Positions 1 to 9,124 of a stretch of 39,965 bases of DNA are shown one piece after another (the stretch's first letter is position 1; each line of letters begins with the position of its first letter). Source of the DNA: Elusimicrobiota bacterium (GTDB taxonomy: Bacteria; Elusimicrobiota; Elusimicrobia; 2-02-FULL-39-32); NCBI GenBank assembly GCA_021730935.1, contig JAKFYJ010000032.1:1-39965 (forward strand), written 5' to 3'. The notes beneath the pieces were generated by a model, which worked only from the letters and a program-made list of their open reading frames with translations, did not search any database and was not told the DNA's origin. A program made the translations under genes and the position numbers.

Positions 1-62
1 GCGCCCGATTCTGCTCAAAGCGGTGCAGAAAACGGCGGAAGAAGTTTTCATTCCTCTGACGG
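1..62 (+). repeat. 62-bp exact duplicate of hisF at the window edge
   Basis: Bases 1-62 are identical to bases 721-782 inside hisF. At base 63 the two sequences diverge and the window continues into hisA. The piece is not a functional gene: the hisF frame is not continuous with the hisA frame, and the hisA frame has a stop (TGA) at 57-59. The junction falls where the paralogous HisF and HisA barrels align, just before the GGGVR phosphate loop. Most likely this is an assembly chimera at a contig end caused by hisA/hisF relatedness. A real partial duplication is less likely. Confidence 0.9.
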
Positions 63-68
63 GGATGC

Positions 69-554
69 GTGATTGAGTTTGGCGGCGGCGTGAGGGACAC
101 GCAAACTGTGGAAACGGCTTTTTCCATGGGCATCGACATGCTCGTTTTGGGGACCGCGGCCATAGAAAAATCGGAATGGGCCCAAGAAATGATTCAAAAA
201 TATCCCGGAAGGTTCATTGCGGGCATTGATTCGGTCAAAAATGTCGCGGCCACAGCGGGCTGGAAGCAGGGATCCAAATTTACGACGGAAGAGGCGCTCA
301 AAAAAATGGAGTCGATGGGGTTCCGCGAAGTGATTTTTACGGACATTTCGCGCGACGGCACGCTTGAAGGCCCCAATTTGGACGCCATCCGCGAAGCCCT
401 CACAAAGACGAAAATGAAATTCATCGCTTCCGGCGGAGTTTCCAACATCGAAGACGTCAAAGCTTTAAAAAAAATTCCCGGAGTCGCGGGTGTCATCATC
501 GGCAAAGCCCTCTATGACGGGCGGGTCACATTGGAAGAATGTCTCAAAATTTAG
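69..554 (+). CDS. hisA: Phosphoribosylformimino-5-aminoimidazole carboxamide ribotide isomerase (HisA), 5'-truncated
   Basis: Fourth-step histidine enzyme: it opens the ProFAR ribose to PRFAR by an Amadori rearrangement in a TIM barrel. Only the C-terminal 161 residues are present, against about 240-250 for the family. The first (beta-1) catalytic Asp is missing, and the GTG at 69 is only the first available start in the fragment. Visible barrel motifs in order: FGGGVRD phosphate loop, LGTAA, the second catalytic Asp in GIDSVKN, the [13 protein letters not shown] substrate loop, FIASGGVS and [11 protein letters not shown]. The 3' end overlaps hisF by 16 bases. The 5' part is lost to the chimeric window edge rather than to mutation, as far as can be seen. 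Confidence 0.93.
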   Translation: MIEFGGGVRDTQTVETAFSMGIDMLVLGTAAIEKSEWAQEMIQKYPGRFIAGIDSVKNVAATAGWKQGSKFTTEEALKKMESMGFREVIFTDISRDGTLEGPNLDAIREALTKTKMKFIASGGVSNIEDVKALKKIPGVAGVIIGKALYDGRVTLEECLKI

Positions 555-1300
555 CCGTACGCATCATCCCCTGCCTCGATGTAAACGCAGGACGTGTGGT
601 GAAAGGAACAAAGTTTTTAAACCTGCGGGATGCTGGGGACCCGGCGGAAGTGGCGGCAAGATATAACGTTGAAGGCGCGGACGAGCTGGTTTTTCTGGAC
701 ATCACGGCGAGTTCAGACAAGCGCCCGATTCTGCTCAAAGCGGTGCAGAAAACGGCGGAAGAAGTTTTCATTCCTCTGACGGTGGGCGGCGGCGTTCGGA
801 CGACCGACGACATTCGAACCTTGCTGAGAGCAGGAGCCGATAAGGTTTCCATGAACACTTCGGCGGTGGAGAATCCCAAGCTGGTGAGTCAGGGGGCTGA
901 AAAATTCGGGACGCAGTGCATTGTGGTGGCCATTGACGCCAAGCGCGAAGGAAAATCGTGGAGAGTGTATACGCACGGCGGACGAACTGCGACGAAACTG
1001 AACGCGGTCGCATGGGCGAAAGAAGCGGCGCGCCTTGGCGCAGGAGAAATCTTGCTCACAAGCATGGACGCCGACGGGACAAAGGCGGGATATGATTTGG
1101 AGATGGTGGAGACCGTCTCAAAAGCCGTGCAAATTCCCGTGATCGCCTCAGGGGGAGCGGGAAAAAAAGAGCATTTTTATGACGCGTGCAAAGCGGGAGC
1201 CAGCGCCTGTTTGGCGGCTTCGCTTTTTCATTACAAAGAGCTGTCCATCAAAGACGTAAAAAAACATTTAAACTCCAAGGGGGTTCCGGTAAGACTATAA
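539..1300 (+). CDS. hisF: Imidazole glycerol phosphate synthase, cyclase subunit HisF
   Basis: With the HisH glutaminase (not in this window) it turns PRFAR plus ammonia into imidazole glycerol phosphate and AICAR. The 253 aa match the family length. The two catalytic aspartates are visible as D14 (IIPCLDV) and D133 (VAIDAKREG). Phosphate-binding loops GGGVRT and ASGGAG, the THGGR stretch and [14 protein letters not shown] are intact. The ATG at 539 lies inside the end of hisA, with GGAAG only one base upstream, so translation probably depends on coupling to hisA. The next gene, hisI, begins one base after the stop. HisH must be encoded elsewhere or upstream of the window. Confidence 0.97.
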   Translation: MSQNLAVRIIPCLDVNAGRVVKGTKFLNLRDAGDPAEVAARYNVEGADELVFLDITASSDKRPILLKAVQKTAEEVFIPLTVGGGVRTTDDIRTLLRAGADKVSMNTSAVENPKLVSQGAEKFGTQCIVVAIDAKREGKSWRVYTHGGRTATKLNAVAWAKEAARLGAGEILLTSMDADGTKAGYDLEMVETVSKAVQIPVIASGGAGKKEHFYDACKAGASACLAASLFHYKELSIKDVKKHLNSKGVPVRL

Positions 1301-1301
1301 A

Positions 1302-1700
1302 ATGAACGCAATTGATAAATTTCTTGATTCTGTGAAGTGGGACGCGGACGGGCTTGTCGCCTGCATCGCGCAGGACCACAAAGACAACACGATTTTAATG
1401 GTGGCCTATATGAACCGCGAAGCGCTCAAGCGCACGCTGGATGAAGGACGCCTCTGCTATTGGAGCCGCTCGCGCAAAAAGTTCTGGCTGAAAGGCGAAG
1501 AGTCCGGCAATGTGCAGACTCTGAAAGAGCTTTATTTTGACTGCGACACGGACTGTCTCCTGGCCAAAGTGGAACAGATCGGGGACGCGGCCTGCCACAC
1601 GGGCATGAGGAGCTGTTTTTATCGCCGCATCGACAAAGACGGCTCTGTCACGGAAGTGGGACAAAGGATTTTTGATCCCGCGAAGGTGTATAAAAAATAA
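1302..1700 (+). CDS. hisI: Phosphoribosyl-AMP cyclohydrolase HisI (monofunctional)
   Basis: Opens the adenine ring of PR-AMP to ProFAR, the third histidine step. The 132 aa cover only the cyclohydrolase domain. Hallmarks are LCYWSRSR, FWLKGEESGN, FDCDTDCLL (metal site) and the zinc-ligand tail ACHTGMRSCFYRRI. There is no HisE pyrophosphohydrolase extension as in bifunctional HisIE (about 200 aa), so HisE should be a separate gene elsewhere. The ATG is one base after the hisF stop and has no obvious Shine-Dalgarno, suggesting coupled translation. It is the last his gene before the run switches to trp. Confidence 0.97.
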   Translation: MNAIDKFLDSVKWDADGLVACIAQDHKDNTILMVAYMNREALKRTLDEGRLCYWSRSRKKFWLKGEESGNVQTLKELYFDCDTDCLLAKVEQIGDAACHTGMRSCFYRRIDKDGSVTEVGQRIFDPAKVYKK

Positions 1701-1715
1701 ATACGCGAAGGACGA

Positions 1716-3212
1716 ATGAAACCTGACTTAAAGACATTCATAAAATTGTCGCAAAAGCATCACCTCGTTCCGACATACGAGGAGGTGGCGTGCGACACGG
1801 AAACGCCCGTGACGGTGTATGCCAAACTTTCTGCGCGAGAGCCTTATTCCGCTCTCCTGGAATCCGTAGAAGGCGGGGAAAAATTTGCGAGATATTCTTT
1901 CATCTCCGCATCTCACCACACGCGTTATGAGTGCCGGGGAGACCAGGTCACTTTTTATCAGGGCGGAAAATCTTCGACGGTCACCACCCGAAACCCTCTC
2001 GAAGAGCTCAAAAAACTTTTTGCGGAACTTAAACCTGCCTCCATCCCGGAACTCCCGCGCTTTTGCGGAGGCGCCATCGGATATGCCAGCTATGACATGG
2101 TGAGGAATTTTGAAGAGCTTCCGACTTATCAGCCCAAGGAAGCCATGGTTCCTGACGCGGTCTTCCTCCTGACCGACGAGTGCGTGATCTTTGACCACTG
2201 GAAACATAAACTGATTTTGATTAAATGGAACCTCACGGAAAACCATAAACCTGAAAACCTCAGGAAGGTTTATAACAAGGCCGAAAAATCTCTCAAAAAC
2301 CTGCGGTTACGGCTCAAGAACGCGCATGGCGTCAAACCCTTTGAGCCCTTGGGAGACGAGCCAGCCGTTCCCGCGCAAATCCGGTCCAACATGACTCCGG
2401 CGCAGTTTGAGGCGATGGTCGTGAAAGCGAAGGAATATATCAAGTCGGGCGATGTGATCCAGACCGTGCTCTCTCAAAGGTTCGAGACGGACACGAAGTG
2501 CGACGCGTTTGAGCTTTATCGCGCGCTCAGGATTGTGAACCCCTCGCCTTATCTTTTCCTTTTGCGGATGAAAGATTTCTCGCTCATCGGGTCCAGCCCG
2601 GAAATTTTGGTGAGGAAAGACAAGGATGCCGCTCTCACCTGCCCGATCGCCGGCACCCGGCGCAGAGGAAAATCTGAGGCGGAAGATCTCGCTCTGGAAA
2701 AAGAATTGCTCAGAGATCCGAAAGAGCGGGCGGAACACATCATGCTGGTGGATCTTGGACGCAATGATCTTGGACGATGCTGTGAACCCGGAACTGTCAC
2801 AGTGCCGCAATTCATGAAAGTGGAACGATATTCCCATGTGATGCACATTGTCTCCACCGTCGAAGGGCAAATAAAAAAAGGGGAAGACGCATTTTCTCTT
2901 TTCAAGGCGTGTTTCCCTGCGGGAACCGTCTCAGGCGCGCCCAAAATCCGCTCGATGGAAATCATTGAAGAGCTGGAAAAGATGCGGAGGGGAACCTATG
3001 CCGGCGCCGTCGGGTCCTTCTCCTATTCCGGAGACATGGACATGGCGATCACGATCCGCACCATGCTGATGAAGGGGCAAAAACTTTATGTTCAGGCAGG
3101 AGCGGGCATCGTGGCGGATTCGGACCCCGCGAGCGAAGAGAAAGAATCCCGCAACAAGGCCGCGGCTCTCTTCCGCGCCGTAGACATCGCCAAAAGGGGA
3201 TTTAAATCATGA
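1716..3212 (+). CDS. trpE: Anthranilate synthase component I
   Basis: Converts chorismate to anthranilate using ammonia from TrpG. The 498 aa match stand-alone TrpE. The N-terminal LLES motif near residue 48, the tryptophan feedback site in studied TrpE proteins, is conserved, so allosteric inhibition is likely. The C-terminal chorismate domain shows GSSPEILVR, PIAGTRRRG, ELLRDPKERAEHIMLVDLGRNDLG, PAGTVSGAPKIR and VQAGAGIVADSDP. A GAAGGAC Shine-Dalgarno (1707-1713) precedes the ATG. The 15-base gap from hisI leaves no room for a leader peptide or attenuator, so transcription is probably read through from his. It overlaps trpG by ATGA. Confidence 0.97.
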   Translation: MKPDLKTFIKLSQKHHLVPTYEEVACDTETPVTVYAKLSAREPYSALLESVEGGEKFARYSFISASHHTRYECRGDQVTFYQGGKSSTVTTRNPLEELKKLFAELKPASIPELPRFCGGAIGYASYDMVRNFEELPTYQPKEAMVPDAVFLLTDECVIFDHWKHKLILIKWNLTENHKPENLRKVYNKAEKSLKNLRLRLKNAHGVKPFEPLGDEPAVPAQIRSNMTPAQFEAMVVKAKEYIKSGDVIQTVLSQRFETDTKCDAFELYRALRIVNPSPYLFLLRMKDFSLIGSSPEILVRKDKDAALTCPIAGTRRRGKSEAEDLALEKELLRDPKERAEHIMLVDLGRNDLGRCCEPGTVTVPQFMKVERYSHVMHIVSTVEGQIKKGEDAFSLFKACFPAGTVSGAPKIRSMEIIEELEKMRRGTYAGAVGSFSYSGDMDMAITIRTMLMKGQKLYVQAGAGIVADSDPASEEKESRNKAAALFRAVDIAKRGFKS

Positions 3213-3799
3213 TCCTGGTCATCGATAATTTCGACTCTTTCACCTATAACATCGTCCAATATCTGGGCGAGATCGTGAACGGCAAAAAAGAGATTAAAAT
3301 TGTCCGCAACAACCAGATTTCCGTGAGCGGCATCAAGAAATTGAACCCCACCCACATCCTGATTTCGCCGGGGCCCTGCACGCCGAAAGAGGCCGGAATT
3401 TCGACGGAAATTTATGACCATTTTGCTGAGAACACTCCCATCCTGGGCGTCTGTCTCGGACACCAGTGCCTGGGCGCCGCCTATGGCGGGAAAATTATCC
3501 GCGCCAAACGCCTGATGCACGGAAAAACGTCTCAAATCAAACACGACAAGAAAGGCGTTTATGCGGGGCTCTCAAATCCGTTCACGGCCACAAGATATCA
3601 TTCCCTCGTGATAGAGAAAAAATCCTGCCCTAAAATTTTGGAAGTGACCTCCCATTCCGAAGACGGAGAAATCATGGGGGTGCGGCACAAAAAATATCCC
3701 TGGGTGGAAGGCGTGCAGTTCCATCCTGAATCCATTTTGACGACGGAAGGCAAAAAGATTCTTAAAAATTTCCTGGGTTTTAAAGTGAAGGGCAGATAA
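3209..3799 (+). CDS. trpG: Anthranilate synthase component II, glutamine amidotransferase
   Basis: Class I glutamine amidotransferase that feeds ammonia to TrpE. The 196 aa are a stand-alone TrpG, not fused to TrpD or TrpE. The oxyanion loop SPGPCTPKEAG, the nucleophile C82 in GVCLGHQCLG and the H172/E174 pair in QFHPES complete the catalytic triad. Such a subunit can be shared with PabB in folate synthesis when no separate pabA exists, which the window cannot show. It starts on the trpE stop (ATGA) and its TAA shares a base with the trpD start. Confidence 0.96.
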   Translation: MILVIDNFDSFTYNIVQYLGEIVNGKKEIKIVRNNQISVSGIKKLNPTHILISPGPCTPKEAGISTEIYDHFAENTPILGVCLGHQCLGAAYGGKIIRAKRLMHGKTSQIKHDKKGVYAGLSNPFTATRYHSLVIEKKSCPKILEVTSHSEDGEIMGVRHKKYPWVEGVQFHPESILTTEGKKILKNFLGFKVKGR

Positions 3800-4833
3800 T
3801 GCAAATTTCTGCTGTCTTGGAAAAACTTATTCTTAAAAAGAATCTGTCGCAGGCGGAAGCCTTTGAATCAGCGAAAGAAATTCTGGGCGGGACACTGACT
3901 CACGCACAGACGGCGGCGCTCCTGACCGCTCTCCGGGCCAAAGGCGAAGCCGTGGATGAAATCGCGGGCTTTGTTCTCGCCATGCGCGATTCTATGACAA
4001 AAATCGTCTCTGCCAGGAAAATCATCGTCGACACCTGCGGGACAGGCGGAGATTCAAAGGGGACTTTCAACATTTCAACTGCCGCGGCGTTCATCGTTGC
4101 CGGAGCGGGGTTCACGGTCGCAAAGCATGGCAACCGTTCCGTCTCAAGCGCCTGCGGAAGCGCGGACCTGCTGGAAGCCTGCGGAGTGAAAATCGACATC
4201 TCCAAAGAAAAAGCTGAAAAAATCCTTGAAGAAATCGGCATCGTTTTCCTTTTCGCTCCGCATTATCATCCGGCCATGAAAAATGTGGCTCCAGTGAGAA
4301 AAGAGCTCGGGATCCGAACCCTTTTCAATCTGCTCGGCCCCCTGGCCAACCCCGCGTCCGCCAATGCCCAGGTGATTGGAGTTTCAAACAAGGGGCTCGT
4401 CGGAACCATATCCAAAGTCCTGCAAAAAGTGAGCGCGAAATCCGGAAGCTGTTTCATCGTCCTCAATGAAGACGGGCACGACGAGCTGATCTTGAACGGA
4501 AAAGAAGCGGCGAACGAAATATTCAAAGGGAAGATCAGGTCGATTTCTCTCAAACCCAAAAATTTCGGCCTGAAAAAGGCGAGCGTCAAAGCCCTCAAGG
4601 GCGGCGACGCGAAAGTAAACGCGCAAATTATTTTCGACGTGTTGTCAGGCAAAAATTCTGAGCTGGGGAATGTCCTCATCGCGAACGCCGCCCTGGCAAT
4701 CTTCTGCGCGCAAAAGGCGGAGGGGGACAAAAAATCGGACCTCAAAAGCGCGGCTGCCGTTGCCAGAAATTCACTCCTGAGCGGAGCGGCGCTTGAAAAG
4801 CTGAAGCGTCTCGCCGAGGCCAGCCGTTCATGA
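3799..4833 (+). CDS. trpD: Anthranilate phosphoribosyltransferase
   Basis: Transfers phosphoribose from PRPP to anthranilate. The 344 aa are normal for the family. The PRPP/Mg site appears as DTCGTGGDSKGTFNIST followed by KHGNRSVSSACGSADLLEACG. The anthranilate-site segment is NVAPVRKELGIRTLFNLLGPLANP. The helical N-terminal domain contains AQTAALLTALRAKGE. The start overlaps the trpG stop by one base (TAATG) and the 3' end overlaps trpC by ATGA. Confidence 0.97.
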   Translation: MQISAVLEKLILKKNLSQAEAFESAKEILGGTLTHAQTAALLTALRAKGEAVDEIAGFVLAMRDSMTKIVSARKIIVDTCGTGGDSKGTFNISTAAAFIVAGAGFTVAKHGNRSVSSACGSADLLEACGVKIDISKEKAEKILEEIGIVFLFAPHYHPAMKNVAPVRKELGIRTLFNLLGPLANPASANAQVIGVSNKGLVGTISKVLQKVSAKSGSCFIVLNEDGHDELILNGKEAANEIFKGKIRSISLKPKNFGLKKASVKALKGGDAKVNAQIIFDVLSGKNSELGNVLIANAALAIFCAQKAEGDKKSDLKSAAAVARNSLLSGAALEKLKRLAEASRS

Positions 4834-5639
4834 ACATTTTAGACCAGATCGTGGAAACCAAACGGGTCGCGTTGGCCGAGACGAAAAAACGGGTCCCTCT
4901 CAGTAACCTCATCGAAGAATGCAGACACATGAAACAGCCGGTTTCCCTCAAAAAATCGGTCCATGTGAAGGGGGAACTCTCCATCATCGCCGAGATGAAG
5001 CAAAAAAGCCCGAGCGCAGGACAAATCCTTTCGTCTTATGATCCGGCGAGCATCGCACAAATTTATGAGAAAGCCGGAGCCAGGGGCATTTCAATTTTGA
5101 CGGAAGAGAGCTATTTCGGCGGATCGCTCGAACATATCGCGCAAGCCAAAGAAATTTCGCAACTCCCGATCTTGAGAAAAGATTTCGTTTTCGATCCGTA
5201 TCAGGTTTATGAAACCAAGGCGGCGGAAGCGTCCTGCGTGCTTTTGATCGCGGCGGTCCTGAGCCAGCCGCTTCTGCTGGAACTCATTGATCTGGCGCGC
5301 GAACTGAACCTCGACGCTCTCGTGGAAATCCACGATGAGCCGGAACTGGAACGGGCGCTGAACGCGGGCGCGGACATGATCGGGATCAACAACAGAAACC
5401 TCAAGGACCTTACGATCAATTTGGACACCTCCTTCAAACTCAGAAAATATATTCCGGAAGCCGTTTGCGTCATCTCTGAAAGCGGCATCGCAAGCCCCGA
5501 CACGATCACGCGCCTCAGAAAATCCTGGTTTCAGGGCGCTTTGATCGGCGAATCGCTTCTGAAAAGTCAGGACTGGGAATCCAAACTCCGCGCGTTTGTG
5601 GACGCCGGAACAACCTCGCAGGAAGCGGAGCTCAACTGA
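4830..5639 (+). CDS. trpC: Indole-3-glycerol phosphate synthase
   Basis: Cyclises CdRP to indole-3-glycerol phosphate with loss of CO2 in a TIM barrel. The 269 aa are monofunctional, since trpF is a separate gene next door. Visible motifs are IIAEMKQKSPSAG (catalytic Lys loop; Met replaces the more usual Ile), ILTEESYFGGS, LPILRKDFVFDPYQVYE, LVEIHDEPEL, GINNRNLKDL, VISESGI and ALIGESLL. It starts on the trpD stop (ATGA) and its TGA overlaps the ATG of trpF by one base. Confidence 0.97.
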   Translation: MNILDQIVETKRVALAETKKRVPLSNLIEECRHMKQPVSLKKSVHVKGELSIIAEMKQKSPSAGQILSSYDPASIAQIYEKAGARGISILTEESYFGGSLEHIAQAKEISQLPILRKDFVFDPYQVYETKAAEASCVLLIAAVLSQPLLLELIDLARELNLDALVEIHDEPELERALNAGADMIGINNRNLKDLTINLDTSFKLRKYIPEAVCVISESGIASPDTITRLRKSWFQGALIGESLLKSQDWESKLRAFVDAGTTSQEAELN

Positions 5640-6298
5640 TGGCCAAAAATTTCATAAAACCCGTTCAGGTAAAAATCTGCGGCGTCACGAATGAAGAAGA
5701 CGCGCTTTGGGCGGCCAACCTGGGGACGGATTTCATCGGCCTTAATTTTTATTCCGGAAGCCCCAGAAAAGTGAGCGCAGACAAGGCGCAGGAGATCGCC
5801 ACAAAACTGCCGCCTTTCGTGAAATCCGTGGGAGTTTTCGTGGACCCGGATCTCGAAGACATTGAGAAAATTCTTAAAAAAGTGCCTCTGGCCGCGGTCC
5901 AGCTTCACGGTTCCGAGACGAGAGAACTTTTGGAAAAAATTAAATCGCAGTTCCGCGTCCAGATCTGGAAGGCCGTCAAAGTGAAAGACGAAGAAAGCCT
6001 CAAAGCCATCACCGATTTTGCGGGATTGGCAGACCAGATTCTCCTGGACACTTTCAAAGACGGCGCGGAAGGAGGGACCGGAGAATCTTTCGACTGGTCT
6101 CTCGCGGTCAAGGCCAAAGCGTTGGGGCTTCCGATATTTTTGGCAGGCGGACTCAATCCTGAAAATGTCGCGGAAGCCATTGCCGCCGTGGAGCCGAAAG
6201 GCGTGGATGTGGCCAGCGGAGTGGAGAAAGACGGACACCCCAAGAAAAAAGATATGGAAAAGATGAAAAAATTTATATCAAAGGCGAAAGGATTATGA
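5639..6298 (+). CDS. trpF: Phosphoribosylanthranilate isomerase
   Basis: Amadori isomerisation of PRA to CdRP, the step between TrpD and TrpC. The 219 aa are normal. The catalytic Cys is in VKICGVTN, followed by [13 protein letters not shown], the VQLHG strand, the catalytic Asp in [14 protein letters not shown], the phosphate loop [10 protein letters not shown] and [14 protein letters not shown]. It overlaps trpB by ATGA. The order trpF-trpB-trpA-accD-folC is also found in many proteobacteria. Confidence 0.97.
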   Translation: MAKNFIKPVQVKICGVTNEEDALWAANLGTDFIGLNFYSGSPRKVSADKAQEIATKLPPFVKSVGVFVDPDLEDIEKILKKVPLAAVQLHGSETRELLEKIKSQFRVQIWKAVKVKDEESLKAITDFAGLADQILLDTFKDGAEGGTGESFDWSLAVKAKALGLPIFLAGGLNPENVAEAIAAVEPKGVDVASGVEKDGHPKKKDMEKMKKFISKAKGL

Positions 6299-7473
6299 AA
6301 AAAGGACATTTCGGAATTTTCGGCGGGAGCTATGTTCCCGAAACCCTCGTCTCGGCCCTGAACGAGCTGGAAAAAGCATACGCCGAGGCGAAGACGAGCC
6401 GGGAATTTAAAGAAGAATTAAAATATTATCTCAAACATTATGTCGGGCGCCCCACGCCGCTTTTTTATGCCGCCAACCTGACTAAAATCCTCAAGGGTCC
6501 CAAAATATATCTCAAGCGCGAGGATTTGACGCACACCGGCTCGCACAAAATCAACAATACCATCGGCCAATGCCTGCTCGCAAGGCGCTTGGGGAAAAAG
6601 CGCGTGATCGCGGAAACAGGAGCGGGCCAACACGGTGTGGCCACGGCAACCGCGGCGGCGCTTTTTGGGCTTGAATGTGAAGTGTATATGGGCGAAGAAG
6701 ATGTCCGTCGCCAAGCCCTCAATGTTTTCCGCATGCGGCTCATGGGCGCGAAAGTGATCCCGGTCACTTCGGGCACCCGAACCCTCAAAGACGCCATCAA
6801 CGAAGCGATGAGAGACTGGGTCACAAATGTGAGATCGACATTTTATGTTTTGGGCTCCGTCGTCGGCACTCATCCCTATCCCACGATGGTTCGGGATTTC
6901 CAGTCCGTGATCGGAGTTGAAGCGCGCAAACAAATTCTGGACATGGAAGGCCGGCTTCCGACGGCCGTCGTGGCCTGTGTGGGCGGAGGATCCAATTCAA
7001 TCGGACTTTTTCATCCCTTTTTTAAAGACGACAAAGTGAAAATGATCGGAGTGGAAGCGGCAGGGTCCGGAATCAACACCGGAAAACACGCGGCGACTCT
7101 CTCAAAAGGACGTCCCGGAATTCTGCACGGCGCTTTGTCTTATGTCCTTCAGGACAAAGACGGACAGATCATGCCGACCCATTCCATCTCCGCGGGACTG
7201 GATTATCCCGGAGTGGGCCCGGAACATTCTTTTTATAAAGATTCTGGACGCGCGAAATATGTTTCAGCCACAGACAAGGAAGCCATGGAAGGGTTCATGC
7301 TCTTGTCGCATGTTGAAGGCATCATTCCGGCCCTGGAACCGTCTCACGCTATCGGATTTTTGAAGAATCACGCGCGGCAATTCTCGCAGAAAGATCTCAT
7401 CGTCGTCTGCCTTTCAGGGCGGGGAGACAAAGACGTCATGGAAGTTCAGAGAATTCTGGATAAAAAAATATGA
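6295..7473 (+). CDS. trpB: Tryptophan synthase beta subunit
   Basis: PLP enzyme that condenses indole, channelled from TrpA, with serine. The 392 aa and the N-terminus ([13 protein letters not shown]) fit the TrpB1 class that pairs with TrpA. The PLP lysine is K85 in TGSHKINN. Other marks are [22 protein letters not shown], the COMM-domain region [17 protein letters not shown], the PLP-phosphate loop [10 protein letters not shown] and [13 protein letters not shown]. It overlaps its neighbours by ATGA on both sides, consistent with equimolar TrpA and TrpB. Confidence 0.98.
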   Translation: MKKGHFGIFGGSYVPETLVSALNELEKAYAEAKTSREFKEELKYYLKHYVGRPTPLFYAANLTKILKGPKIYLKREDLTHTGSHKINNTIGQCLLARRLGKKRVIAETGAGQHGVATATAAALFGLECEVYMGEEDVRRQALNVFRMRLMGAKVIPVTSGTRTLKDAINEAMRDWVTNVRSTFYVLGSVVGTHPYPTMVRDFQSVIGVEARKQILDMEGRLPTAVVACVGGGSNSIGLFHPFFKDDKVKMIGVEAAGSGINTGKHAATLSKGRPGILHGALSYVLQDKDGQIMPTHSISAGLDYPGVGPEHSFYKDSGRAKYVSATDKEAMEGFMLLSHVEGIIPALEPSHAIGFLKNHARQFSQKDLIVVCLSGRGDKDVMEVQRILDKKI

Positions 7474-8264
7474 ACAGAATAGACGAAAAATTTAAAGAGC
7501 TTAAGCGCGAAAATAAAAAAGCCCTCTCGATATTTTTAACCGCGGGGTTTCCGGAACTTCATTCCATAGAAAAACTGGTTCCTGAACTGGCCGGATGCGG
7601 CGTGGATCTTTTCGAGATCGGGTTTCCGTTTTCAGACCCCATCGCCGACGGCCCCACGATCCAGAAAGCTTCCGAAGAAGCGCTCAAAAACGGAATGTCC
7701 TGGGACAAACTTCTGGCGCAGGTGAAAAACATACGCAAAAAAACCCAGGTCCCTCTCGTCCTCATGACATATTCCAACGCGCTTTTCTGCAGGGGATGGG
7801 AAAAATCCGTCCGTGAAATGAAACAGGCGGGGTTTGACGGAGCCATCTTGCCAGACATTATTCCAGAAGAAGGCGGAGACATAGAAAAAATATTCAGAAA
7901 AGCTGGATTAAACTTGATCTATCTTTTGGCGCCCACATCCACGAAAGAGCGCATAAAAATGGTTTCCTCAAGAGCGTCGGGATTCATCTATTGCGTTTCC
8001 GTGACCGGCGTGACGGGGGCCAGGAAAGACCTTCCGATCCAAGAAATTGAAAGCTTTTTGAAATCGGTGCGTTCCGTGGCGAAGGCCCCGGTGCTTCTGG
8101 GATTCGGGATTTCAAAGCCGGAGCACATTCAAAAACTCAAGGGCTCGACCGACGGGTTCATCGTCGCCTCCGCTCTCACCAACCTGATGAACGAACACAG
8201 AAAAAGTCCCGGCTTGCTCAATAAAATAAAAAACTTTGTCCTTCAGCTCGATAAAGCGAGGTAA
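7470..8264 (+). CDS. trpA: Tryptophan synthase alpha subunit
   Basis: Cleaves indole-3-glycerol phosphate to indole and G3P. The 264 aa barrel keeps the catalytic pair E49 and D60 ([15 protein letters not shown]), at the same numbers as the enterobacterial enzyme. Also present are [45 protein letters not shown] and the phosphate loop GFGISKPEH. It completes a full trp set on one strand, so the organism is predicted to make tryptophan from chorismate. Five bases separate it from accD, whose Shine-Dalgarno (GAGG, about 8258-8261) lies in the end of trpA. Confidence 0.97.
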   Translation: MNRIDEKFKELKRENKKALSIFLTAGFPELHSIEKLVPELAGCGVDLFEIGFPFSDPIADGPTIQKASEEALKNGMSWDKLLAQVKNIRKKTQVPLVLMTYSNALFCRGWEKSVREMKQAGFDGAILPDIIPEEGGDIEKIFRKAGLNLIYLLAPTSTKERIKMVSSRASGFIYCVSVTGVTGARKDLPIQEIESFLKSVRSVAKAPVLLGFGISKPEHIQKLKGSTDGFIVASALTNLMNEHRKSPGLLNKIKNFVLQLDKAR

Positions 8265-8269
8265 ATAAA

Positions 8270-9109
8270 ATGGAAAACGCGGTGAAAGAAAAAACAAAAA
8301 CTTTATGGAACAAATGTCCGTCCTGCGACCAGATCATCTATAAAAAAGACCTGGAAGAAAACCTGAAAATTTGTCCCAAGTGCCATTATTATCTCCGCAT
8401 GTCCGCGCGCGAACGGATCGCGCTTTTGGCGGACACAAACGCGAGCGGTAAAGCCGTGTTCGAGGAAATGGACGCCAACTTTTTCTCTGAAGATCCTCTG
8501 CGTTTCGAAGACCCCGCGAAGAGCAAAAGCTCTTACGCGGCCAAACTCGCCTCGGAACAGAAAAAGACGGGACATTATGAGGCCATCGTCTGCGGCGAAG
8601 CGGAGATGGGAAAACACAAAGTCGTTCTCGCCGTGATGGATTTTGAATTCATGGGCGGAAGCATGGGCTCCGTGGTGGGTGAAAAAGTGACCCGCGCGAT
8701 CGAGCGTTCCCTCCAGATCAAAGCGCCCCTCTTGATCATTTCAGCTTCAGGCGGCGCGCGGATGCAGGAAGGCATTTTGTCTCTGATGCAGATGGCGAAA
8801 ACTTCTGCGGCCCTTGCCCGTCTCCACCAGGAAGGGATCCTTTGTATCTGCCTCCTCTGCGACCCGACGACCGGCGGAGTGACAGCTTCCTTTGCAACCC
8901 TGGGCGATATCCTGATTGCGGAACCCAAGGCCTTGATCGCGTTTGCCGGACCCAGAGTCATCGAGCAGACCATCCGTCAAAAATTGCCCGAAGGCTTTCA
9001 GCAGTCAGAATTTTTGATGCAGCACGGGATGGTGGACTGCATCGTGGAGAGAAAAAATCTTAAGGCCCAGATCATCAACTTCCTGAACATATTCAAGAAG
9101 AAAGCATAA
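8270..9109 (+). CDS. accD: Acetyl-CoA carboxylase carboxyltransferase subunit beta
   Basis: Beta half of the carboxyltransferase that makes malonyl-CoA for fatty-acid synthesis. It needs AccA, AccB and AccC, none of which is in the window. The N-terminal zinc ribbon uses C16, C19, C35 and C38. The crotonase-like domain follows with GGSMGSVVGEK, ISASGGARMQEG, DPTTGGVTASFA and FAGPRVIEQTI, and the tail QSEFLMQHGMVD is typical. The 279 aa are about the usual length. Linkage of trpA, accD and folC recurs across bacteria, so co-expression here is probably historical rather than pathway-specific. Confidence 0.97.
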   Translation: MENAVKEKTKTLWNKCPSCDQIIYKKDLEENLKICPKCHYYLRMSARERIALLADTNASGKAVFEEMDANFFSEDPLRFEDPAKSKSSYAAKLASEQKKTGHYEAIVCGEAEMGKHKVVLAVMDFEFMGGSMGSVVGEKVTRAIERSLQIKAPLLIISASGGARMQEGILSLMQMAKTSAALARLHQEGILCICLLCDPTTGGVTASFATLGDILIAEPKALIAFAGPRVIEQTIRQKLPEGFQQSEFLMQHGMVDCIVERKNLKAQIINFLNIFKKKA

Positions 9110-9124
9110 TCCGTCGACAGAACC

